From Notamacropus eugenii (lineage: Eukaryota > Chordata > Mammalia > Diprotodontia > Macropodidae): a stretch of 64,000 bases of DNA. The stretch is from the NCBI RefSeq assembly GCF_028372415.1, contig NC_092872.1:514538224-514602223 (forward strand), written 5' to 3'. Shown piece after piece: positions 35,201 through 47,200 of this stretch; position 1 is the first letter of the stretch, and each line of letters starts with the position of its first letter. Both the position numbers and the translations under genes were made by a program. The notes below the pieces were generated by a model. It was not told the origin of the DNA, searched no databases, and worked only from the letters and a program-made list of their open reading frames with translations.

Positions 35201-38200
35201 AGTTCATTCTACTTTTGGATGGATCCATTTGAAAGGAAGGGGCAACTTAGGTGAAACAGTGGATAAAGTATTGATCTGGGAATCAGACTCATCTTCCTGA
35301 GTTAAAATCTGGCCTCAGATACTAGCTGTATGACCCTGGGCAAGTCACTTAACCCCACTTGCCTCAGTTTCCTCATCTGTAAAAAAAATGAGCTAGAGAA
35401 GGAAATGGCAAAGTGCTTCAGTATCTTTGCCAAGACCTCCCCCAAAAAAAGGGTCATAAAGAGTCAGACATGACTGAAAAACAACTGAACAACAATTGTT
35501 AGGAAATTTTTCCTGATATCAAGTGAAAATGTTCCTCTTTCTGATTTTTATTTATTACTCCTTGTTCTGCCCTCTTAGACCAAATAAAATGGAGTCTAAT
35601 CCCTTTTCATAAAACAGCCCTGCAGATACATTAGGTCATTGATGAAGAGCTAGAAGGGACTTGAGAGGCCCTCTTTTTACAGATAAGGAAACCAAGTCCC
35701 AGAAGAGTTAAGTGACTTGTCCAGGATCACATAGCTAGAAAGTGGCAAAGCTACAATGTCCTCACCAATCGCTTCTCCAGGCTAAACATCCCCAGTTCTT
35801 TCAGCCATTCTTCAGATGGAATGCATTTGAGACCCTTGCAATTCTGGTTGCCCACCTGTGGACATTTTAGTTTATCAAAGTCTTTCTTGAAATGTAATGC
35901 TCAGAACTGAACAACAGTGTTCCAGATATGGTCTGACTGGGGCAACATAAATTGAGATTATCAACTTCTCATTCCTGGAAACTGTACTTCTCTTAATGCA
36001 GTCTGAGATCATAGCAGCTTTTTTGATCGCCATATCACTCTGTAGACTCATTGTCCTTTTTAGTCTATTAAAACCCTGAGATCCTATTCCCACAAATTTC
36101 TGCCTAATTGAGTTTCTGCCATCTGATGCTATATATGTTAAGTTAATTTCTCAGATCAAAATGTAAGACTTTAGCATTCATCCCTATTAGATTTCATCTT
36201 TTTATATTCAGCCCTATTTTCCAGCCTGGCAGGATATTTTTAGATACTAATTGTGTCATCCAGGATGTTCTCTCTCCCTCCTAGCTTTGTGTCACCTGCA
36301 AATTTGGTAAGGACGGCATCCAATTCTTTTTCCAAGTTATTGATTAAAAAATGAGCCAAGCAAAGATCACTGGAGATCTTCGAGGTTGACATCAAGCCAT
36401 TAATTAACTATTCTTTGGGGCTGTCCAGTCAGTCAACTACTTCCAAATCCATCTAACTGTGTTGTGGTCTAGCTCAGTGCTTCATAAACTGTGGGTCCCC
36501 TTTTTACATATGTGTTTGTGTGTATACACACGTGTGTATATATATATATATACATATATAAATATATACACACATGTGTATATGTGTATATATGCATAAA
36601 TATATAATACACACACACACACACATACACATATATTCCCTTAATAAAAGGATTTGTTCTATAAAGTTTGGAGTCAGTCAAAGGACCGTAGTTGAGGACC
36701 TAGAAGGCCACATATGGCCTCAAAGCCACAGGTTTCTCACCCCTGATACCCCTTGCCTCGGACTCCTAGATTTCCTAGATTCCATTCAGGCTTAGCTTCA
36801 GTACCTATGAACTCCAGCTCCTACATGAAGCCTTTCCTGATTTTTTTCTCTCACTAGTTGTTAATGCTCCCTTCCCTAATTATCTGGGCCTCAGTTTCAT
36901 TGCCTGTAAAATGAGATTTCCTTATGCCTTAGATGGCCCTCTGTACTCTACTCCTCCCAAATTCTCTCTTCGAGGCCCAGCTCAAATGCCATTTCTTCTG
37001 TGATACCTTCCAAACCAGAAGTAATTGTGGAAGGAGCATTGTATTTAGAGTCTAAAAACTTGGATTCACATTCCAGCTCTGCTATTTATAATGTGTGTAA
37101 CCTCAGACAAGTCATTCAGACTCTCTGAGCCTCAAATTTCCATATCAGTAAAATGAGAGGGAAATTATATGATTTTTATGGTCCATTCTTCATCTTATGT
37201 TCCAGAATTTTGCATTCCTCTTATGCACTTATCATATACTAACTTATATTTATATGTGTCTGTGTCATCCCCCCCTTTTTTAGATTTTAAACTCCTTGAG
37301 GGCAACATCCATATCTTTATATTGGTTTCTTCTCCATTGTTTAATAAATGTTTGGTAAGTGAACGAATGAAAAAATTAATGCATGCTCTCCTAATGATAT
37401 CAGGGTCATGAGCTCGATCTTCCAGCAGCTACAGCCACAGATACCATTGGCCAGAAGAATAGAGTGATTAATTACTATACTATGGTTCATACATTCAGAT
37501 CTAAGTATTTGGTTTCTGTATGTCTTTACTGACAATAGGCCCAAGCCTATTGTCAGAGAGTCTGGAAGATTCACAGGAAATTCATCCACAAGGCAAAATA
37601 ATTCTAAGGACATGGCATTTATCTAAGCATGCAGAGAATAATACTCATGCTAAACTCTAGAAGGGAGAGTAGCCCCTAACATTGAGAAACTTAGGCAATG
37701 AAAAAGTACGTAATTTCTTATTAACTTTTTTATTGCAGGTCAGATCCCATCAACATAAATTTAGGTACAAAGAAAAAATATTTCTGAGATACTGACAATG
37801 ATGCTTTAATTCCTATCAGTGTTCAATATGACATAATTCTTCCATATCCAAAGAATTTTTTTGGAGAAGTGTTGTGTTTTTTAGCATGGGACTAAATATT
37901 CATGTGTTTTTCTTAGACTACTTGGATTGTAAATCATTTTTCACATTTTTAATAGTTCAGCTTACTATTAATCATACTATATGATTACATTAAGAATTAT
38001 AAAAATGCTTACATGACAGTAACCCTTTCCATATCTTTAGTTTCAGCTCCAGAATTTGTTTTTGAACATGGTTACCAAACCTACCTGCCCTCAGACAGCA
38101 GCGATACCCAGACTGCCACAGTCATCTCGGTCCCTCCTAAGTCCCGATCTCGAAAGCCTGCAACCTCACCTGCACAGAAGAAACTTAACTGCTGCTATCC

Positions 38201-41200
38201 AGGTAAACATTTATTGTATCTTGTTTCTTGAACAACACAGTGAGGGTTAAAATGGGGAATTCAGGCTTCCCATTCTCTTATTCTGCACAGTCAGACATCA
38301 GAGAACCACTGCTGCCTGTTAAAGGCATCCAATCTATACCAGCTTCACCAGCACACCCAATATTCTGTTGTCAGCTATTGCTGGATGCTTACTTCATTCA
38401 AAGGAGTTCTGTAGTGTTTTTGAGCCTGTTATATGACTTGCCAGGGCCACAGATCTCTGTTAACTTCCTTCTGAAGTCTCTATAATCCATCGTATCTTCT
38501 TTTTCCACCTTTGTTACCAACCTTAAAATCACTCATCTCCCATTCTTCTCAGATGATCTCAGTAGGTTATGGTCTTCCTCTCCACACCACCCCCTGCCAT
38601 TACCCTTACGAACTGCATTTGATTCATGCTGATTGATTAACAAGTTCTCATCCCCAGGTGGCCATACAAGTGTTTAATCCCAGTTGAGACTAGCTCAGTT
38701 CAGCCACACTGACATAGTTACAACCTAGATTTTACTGTCTTTGAGAATTGCACCAAGATTCGACACTTCAAATTCTTGCCCTTCAGTCACAACCTTCTAT
38801 CACTTCACTGCAGCTGCTCTATCACTCACACAAAAATTACCCTTAATCTGTAAGGGGGCCCTTACACTCTTAGTGTGTCCCTGTTCTTCTGGAGCATCCC
38901 TCCCACTCTGGCATTTCGTGCCTCCATATCCAGATTTGACCCTGCAATCAAACACTTCATTTGCTTCATTAGCTACTACCCTAGAGCCTCTTCCCTTTTT
39001 CACAATTTTAAAAGTTTTATTGATGTGTTTTATGTTTATATTACAAGCACAGATTATCCCCATGAGGTCTCTTGTAACAAAATAAAACAAATAAGCAAAG
39101 CTAAGACTATAGTGACCTCATCTGAAAGTACAGCCAACATTCCACATGTGGAACGCCTCTCCTCTCTATGTTGTTAAATTGTTTTTTTTAATTAATAAAA
39201 ATTTGTTTTATATCTCTCCCACCCTCCCCTACCCCTTTAAAAAAAGAAAAAAAATTCTTTGTAATAAATATGCAATCAAGAAAACAAATTTTCTCATTGT
39301 ATAATACATACATATACACATATGTATAAATATATATATGAGGGTATATGCACATATATACACATATATCACCACATTCATAGTTGTTTGGTTCTACTGG
39401 GTTTCTGAGCATCACTGGAGAAAGTTACAAAATTGAAATGATCTCACCCACTGTCTATTAACATGTAGAATGTGCCAGGTGCTGAGCCGAGGCTTGTGTA
39501 TACGAACACAAAGAATGAAACAATCCCTGCCCTTAAGGAGCTTACACTCTGACTGGGGAGATAAGTACCTTTATAAGTATATATGGAATGAATCATAAAG
39601 AAAATAAATACAAGGTAGTTAAATACAACTTAATTACAGAAGGAGGAGAGCATTTGCAGTTGGGGGAAATCTACTGGAGACATTTGGTGCCTGATGCTAC
39701 TAAGTCCTCACTGCTACTCACCAGTTCACTTACTCTATTCTTATCAAATTCTTCTCATTCTCTATAGTGACTAGTCTTTTAGTCAGTCAATAAACTTTTA
39801 GTCAGTAAACATTTATTAAGAACCTACTATGTGCTGGGCACAGTGTTAATCACTGGGGATACAAAGAAAGTTAAAAGACATGCCCTGCCCTTAAGAAGCT
39901 CACAATCTAATGGGAGAGGCAGCATCCAAATAACTATGTACAAACAAGTTGTATACAAGGTAAATTGGAAATAATCTACAGAAGAAAGGCACTGTGACTA
40001 AGAGGAATCAGGAAAAGCTTCCTGTAGATGGTGAGATTTTATCTGGAACTCAAAGGAAGCCAGCAAAACCAAGAGGCAGAGATGAAGAGAAAGCATTCCA
40101 TTGATGGGGGGCAGCTAGTGAAAATACCTGGAATTGGGAGATGAAATATCTTGTTCAGGAATAACAAGGAGGCCAGTGTCACTGGATTGAAGAGTTAGTA
40201 AAGAGGTATAAGATATAAGAAGACTGCAAAGATGGAGGGCATACAGGGGAAGGTTATAAAGGACTTTGAAAACCAAACAAGACTTTATATTTGATCCTGG
40301 AGGAAATAAGGAGCTACTGAAGTTTATTGAGTAAGAGGGTGACATTATCAGACTTGTGCTTAAGAAAGATCATTTTGACAGCTCAGTGGAGGATGGACTG
40401 GAGTACTTTGAGATTTGTGGCTGGCAGACCCATCAGTAGGTTGTTATAATCAGGCATGAGGTGATCAGGACCTGCATTAGAATGGTGTCAGAGCAGAGAA
40501 GGGAGCACATATGAGAAATATTGTAAAGGTGAAATCAGCAAGTCTTGGCAACAGATTCATGATGAGGAACAAGAGAGAGTGAAGAGTCAAGAATAACACT
40601 CCCATTGTTATCCTAGGGAACTGGGAATGGTGGTGCCTTCAATGATAATAGGAAAGTTTGGAAGGGGGAAGTGTTTGAAGAAAAGATAATTAGTTCAGTT
40701 TGGGATAGTTTGAGTTTAAGATATCTATAAGACATTCAGTTTGAGATGTCCAATAGACAGGGATGAGAGACTGGAGGTCAGTAGAGAGGTTAGGGTTAGA
40801 TAAGGTAGATTTGAGAATTATCAGTATGGAAATGATAATTTGAACCCTATAAGCTAATGAGGTCATCAAGTGAAAATGTGTAGTGGGAAAAGAGAAGATA
40901 GCCTAGGACAAAGCCTTGTGGGACACTCATGATTAGTGGATATGATCCAGATGAAAATCCAGCAAAAGAGACTAAGAAGTGGTGAGACCAGTAGGAGGAG
41001 AACCAAAAGAGAACAGTCATGAAAACCTAGAGAGAAGAGAATATCAAGGAGGAGAGAGTGATCAACAGGGTCATAGGCTGCAAAGAGGTTCAGAAGAATG
41101 AGGATTGAGAAAAAACCATTAGATTTGGCAATTTAGAAATCATTCGTAGTTTTGGAGAGTAGTTTAGGTTGAGTGATGAGGTAGGAAGCCTAATTGTAAA

Positions 41201-44200
41201 GAGTTCAGAACAGAGTGAAAAGAGAGGTAGAGATCCCTGTTATAGGCAACCTTCTCAATGTGTTTGGCCACAAAAGTTAGGACAGATATGGAAAGATGAA
41301 GTGAGGGGGGTTTGAGGATGGAGGAGACATACACATATCTGTAGGAAGTAGAAAAGCAGCCAATTCACAGGGAGAGGTTGAAGATAAAAGAAAGTGAGCA
41401 TGACAGAGGAGGCAGTCTCTTGGAGAAGATGAGACCACTTGTGCACATAGGGGTTAAGGCCACCTCTTCATGTGAGGAGAAGGTAAAGGGAGAGATGGTG
41501 CCAGAAGGCATCTAGGGGATGTAAGATGAGAAGACATTTTTTTATTGGTCTCAATTATCTAGTAAAATATGAGGCAAGGTTCTCAGCTGAGAAGGTGGAA
41601 GAGGAGCAACTGAGAGACTCTTAAGTCTCAAACCATACCACTACACTTAATACAGATGACTTAATGAGATTAAGGCTTACCTACTCTGTTCCTCATAACT
41701 TCCCATCGTCTTCTTTCCTCTACTCACAAAAGAAGAGATATCCCTATTTCTCACTAAAACTCATCTCTTTCCCTACACCTTTGATCTCATTCTGTCCATA
41801 TCTCCAGCTGTCATTGTCTCTCATGTGCATTTTTGGCCTCTCCCTCTCCTCTAGCTTCCTGTTGTCTGCTTTCAAGCATGTTCTGACCTCTGAGTCCTTT
41901 AAGAAAGAAAAAAAGCCTTCTTGAACCTTGCCACCTATCCAGCTATGACACCTTATCTTTCTCCTCTAAGATTATTTAAAAAAATCATCTGGTGACCAAG
42001 TCATCTAGTTATCAAGTGATACCTTCTTCCTTACACCCTCGCTATTCATTCACTTGCAATTTTACTGTCCCCAACCCAACTCTCTACAGTGCTAAGGTCA
42101 TCACCTAACTCCCAGTTGCTCAATCCAATGGCCTTTGTTCAGTCTTTATCCTCTTAGACTTCACCACATCTAAAACTGTTGACTTGGCTCCTTCTGGATA
42201 TCTTCTTCACTTGGCTGCAGAGAGGTTCTCCTTTGTTTCTCACTACTTCTTTGTCTCCTTTGGTTCTTCATCCTTTTACAAAGTCCTACCTTTGTCTCAC
42301 TTCTCTTCTCTCCACACTTTTTCTTTAGTAAATACATTCTCTTCCTTAGGTTTAACTAGCACTTCAATATAGATGACTCCCAGATCTACGTCCCCAAGTC
42401 TGATCTCTCTTCTGAAATTTCCAGATGCCTGGATGCCCAGAACCACTTGAATCCATGAGTGCTTCAGTCACACTTGATGAGTCCAAACTCAAATTGTCTT
42501 AAATTTTTTCCTTCTTCTGACTTGGCTGTTTCTGTCTTCCACATGTATCCTTCACTCCTGTGTCTGAAATTTTAGGTTATGTTTGCCCCTTCCTTCGTTC
42601 CCCTTATCAATTACTGAGTCCTATTTATTTTACCTTTGTAATATCTCTTGCATTTGTCCCTATCAATCTCTTTCCCTGAATAATCTGTACTTTACTGTCC
42701 CTATGCCTTTGCTCATGCTCTTTTCCCATCCTTTATATTTTTCTTCCACCTCTCTTATTTGACTTTTAAAATCCTTCTTGAGCTCTTCCAAGAAGGCTTT
42801 TTGGACTTGAAACCAGTTCATATTCCCATTTGAGGTTTCGGATGTGGGTATGTTGACTATGTTGTCCTCTCCTGAATTTGTATTTTGATCTTACCTGTCA
42901 CCAAGATATTTCTCTATGGTCATTGTTGATTCTTCTTGCTCATGTTGTTTGCCCTTTTTTGGGCTTTTAAATTTGATTTTTGTTTCTGAGGTCCAGGGTG
43001 CACTGTCCCAGACTTCTTGTGCTGGGGGCTAGGGACCTGGTTACTGGGGCCTTAGGTGCTGGCAGCTGGATGTTATAGTGATCTGTTAGTTTACCTGGTG
43101 CTGAGCTGGAGCCGGTGGTGGTAGCTGGTGTGTGCTTGATGTTGGTGCTTGCCTGCTCCTCCACCCTGGGGCTCAGGATTTCCTGGTCATCTGATGAGGT
43201 GGGGCTTATTGCTGGCTTGCTGGGATGCATCCCATCCTGTACTGGTCCCCTTCAGCCACAACAGGAAGGACCTTTTCCCTCAATCCCTCTAGCATCCCAA
43301 GCTCAAAGACTGCTGTACCCCATCTTTCTGCTGACTCCACTATTCCAGGATTTTTCCTGGGGCAGTATTCTCTGGGTTTTTTTCAATATTCTCTTTGTTT
43401 TTTCAAGGTCAATAAGGGTCAATAAGGGAGAGTGAGAGCAACTAACTGCTTGCTCCACCATCTTGTCTTCCGGACTTTCCATCCTTTATAGCCCAACTCA
43501 GATGCCACCTCCATAAATCCTTCTCTGATTCCCACCTCCATTAGTAATGATCTTTCTCCTCAGACCTCACTTAGCACTTTGTTTTACCCCATTCTAAAGT
43601 TCTCACGTTGTTGTTCCCCAAGGTTTTGTCCCAGGTCTCCTCTTCTTTCTCTACTCTCTCAGTAACTTCATCACCTCCCATAGATTTAATCATCATATCT
43701 CTGCAGATGGTTCCCACATCTCAGGACCTCATCAACAGTTGCCTATTGGCCATTTCAAACTGTACAACCTAAAAACATCTCAAAGTCTACGTGAACTCAT
43801 TATCTTCTCAAAAATCTATTCCTCTTCCAAACTACAACTATTTCTGTCAAAGGTTCTACCATCCTTCCAGTATCTCAGGTGTATGACTGTGGCTTTATCC
43901 TCAACTCCTCACCCTTGCTCACCTCTTCCATCTAGTCATTTGTCAATTCTTGCCGTTTCTATATCCACAACGTCTCTCAAATCCAAAGTCTTCTCTGTAT
44001 TTACATAGCTACTACCTCATCATTTTCCTGTTCTGATTGGTTCTAAAACTTAGGAAAATTTTTAAAAGTTACTGGGTTTTTTTTAGGTTGCCAGTTCAGG
44101 ACAGCATATGGCATGAAAGATATGGAACGTCATTTAAGAACTCACACAGGTAAGTGTCCATGATCTTCTCTTTTTATTCATGTATTCCCAGAATATGTTT

Positions 44201-47200
44201 TAATGTTTAACTGTGCAACCTTTTGTAGCTATTTATAGGTTGTACTATCAGATGGATCAGATCTTTAAAAGTTATTATTGGTCACTATTATCAACCACTC
44301 AGGTATGCTTCTAGAATTAGATGATAAATTCATCTGTGGAAAAGACTAATGTATCTTTGTATCTGCTTTAACTTTACATGTAGCCAGCATTTTACAAATG
44401 TTTGCAAAAGGAAGGAATGCATGCAAACAGTTGATCATTTTACCACTGTTATAAATTATTAGCTGAAATAGAGTAGGTAAACTTCATAAACTGTATTTCT
44501 ATAAGCAAAATTGCTGTAAGGTTTGGTAAAATGTGTAATCTCATTGTTCTAAGACTTGCCATCATTTGTTTGAAATCATGTATATCGAGGAGACAACAAA
44601 TGCCTTATTTTGTATCTCTCTCCAAAGTAGTCTGGACAGATTCCCAGGGTGCTAAGCTGCTACATGGGAACCCACAGGTTGCATGAGCTCATTCTTCACC
44701 CCAAAAGTGGCACAAAACAACTTAAATGTGCCATCACCCTTTAAAATAGCTTATCCCAACCTGACTCCCTGCCCATGACCTTTTTCCTTTTTTCCAATCA
44801 TGACCAACCAGTGATGTCTGTTTTGTTTGAAGGAGACAAGCCCCACAAGTGTGAGGTCTGTAGCAAGTGCTTCAGCCGGAAAGATAAACTGAAGATGCAC
44901 ATGCGGTCACACACGGGCGTGAAGCCATACAAGTGTAAGAGCTGTGACTACGCTGCCGCTGACAGCAGCAGCCTGAACAAACACCAACGAATACACTCTA
45001 ATGAGCGGCCTTTCAAATGCCAAATCTGTCCATATGCCAGCAGGAACTCCAGCCAGCTGACTGTGCACCTCCGATCCCACACTGGTAAGGAAGGGCCTCA
45101 CCAGAAAACCTCCTCCCAACTTGTCTCTCTACATATAACATGCCTTACTTCTATTTCAGAAATGTGAGGTCTGATATAGCTGGTGCAGAAAGGATTAATG
45201 GCCTTCTGAGACTTGCCTTACCTATGTTAGAAAAGCAGAGATCACTAGTATGGAGAGATCAATGGAGTGTGTGAAAAGGCAACACAGAATAGTACAGAAA
45301 TCAGCAGAAGGAGGTGGTGTAGTGGATAGAGCCTTGGACATGGAGACAAAAACACCTGAGTTCAAATGCAGCCTCAGATGTTTATTAGCTGCGTGACCTT
45401 AGGCAAGTCACTTAGCCTCTTTCCGCCTTAGTTTTCTTATTTGTATAATAGCGCCTGTCTCCCAAGAGTGTTGTGAAGATAAAGTGAGGTTATATCTGTG
45501 AAATGCTTTGCAAGCCTTAAAGCACAATATAAATGCTAACTGCAGTGATGACTTGAATTCGAGTCCCGCCTCCAATACCTCCTGTCTGAGGGACCTCGCT
45601 TCAACCTCTTTCTGCTGCAGTTTCCTCATCCTAAAAATGGGAATAATAATAATAGCATCTGCTTTTCAGGTTGTTGTGAAGATAAAACAAGGTCACTATA
45701 AAGTGCTTTGCAAACCTTGAAGTGCTAAGCCCTAGTTATTATGATTAATTTTCATTAAGTTAAGAAGAAGAATAACCAGTGAACCTAGTTTTTCACCCTT
45801 TTTCTGACTCGTTATATGACTTATTCACAGGTAGTAATAACAATAACCAAATTTTCTATGGTGCTTTAAGGTTACACTTATCACGCATTACCTCATTTGA
45901 TTCTCAACCCCATTAATTAGCCTCAGTTTCTTCATCTATAAAATGGGAATAATGCCAGTTATGCCTATTAATGCCTATGACATTATAGATGAAGAAACTG
46001 AGGCACATAAAGAGATTCGTCTAAAGTCACACAAATATCAAATGTCAGAGGTGAGATTCTTCTAACCATAAGTATTCAATTTTTTCCATGTCTGTCTCAA
46101 TTTCCTCATCTATAAAATAGGCACATTGCTTATATTCACTACCTACTAGTGTTTCTGTAAGGAAAGTACTTTGCAAACCTAAAACTGCTTTAGAAATGTG
46201 AGTTGTTACTATTGTATTGTTCTGTATTATCAGACAGAATTTGTCATGTGCAACAGGAATATTTTCAAATTAGCCTAGGAAATGGAAATGATGTCATTTT
46301 CTAGCTGTCCCTCTTGAGCTTCTGACCTATGAAATTATTTAATTTTTTTTCTTTGCCATCTTGCTTGTGAATTTCAAGGGAAGTCTTAATGAGGGCTTCC
46401 TCTTAGTTTGAAACCTGAACTTGAGAATTCCCTATAAGTTCCCTTCAAATTGGTTTGCCTGGGCTCTGAAGGATTTATTTCTTACTGATTAAAAAATAAA
46501 TCCCTAGCAAAAGAAGAGATTTATTTAAACTTTAATTCTTCCCTTATTCAAAAAGAGTTTAGGCTCTGCAGCTTAGCTATGAGAGGTCTAAATTTCCTGG
46601 GATTTAGCCTTCTGAGGGTTTTACATAGAAGCAGATTTTTTCAAATTCAACAGTACCTTAAAGGTCATCGATTGCAACACTCTGGTGCAAGAATTCCCTC
46701 TACAACCATGGTAGTAAATTCAAATAGAAATCGGGGCCATCGTGCCACGTGCAAGAACCCTTGCAGGCTGCATAGTGACTTAGAAAACTACACATAACAT
46801 TATCTATTCTTAATCGTATTTTTATTTATTTTGTCAAGTATTCCCCATGAGGGAGTGTTGTGGGCTGAGTGTTTTTGACATTTCTGCTCTGCAACATCCC
46901 TACCACAAAAAATAATTTGAAATTATCTCTCTCAGGCACATACACACACAAAGTATGCTAGGATGTGAAAGACAATAAGGTCATAAGATTAGAATATGTA
47001 AGGGGAAATTCAGAGATTATAATTCAGGCTTTCAATATGTGTTCTCAGGTATCACTTTTTCTTCAGGTGATTATTCACATTTAAAGTTTATTTCTCCATG
47101 TTCTCATTAAAAAAAATGGTACATCTAAAATGCCTGTGTTGTGCTGGGCAGTAGAGGCAGCTTAACGGATAGCAAAATTGACAAAGTCAGGAAGACTTGA

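Noticed and set aside
42967..43230. Open frames on both strands at 42.97-43.43 kb as genes
   Set aside because: They lie in the GC-richer 5'UTR of an inserted L1 fragment bounded by a target duplication.
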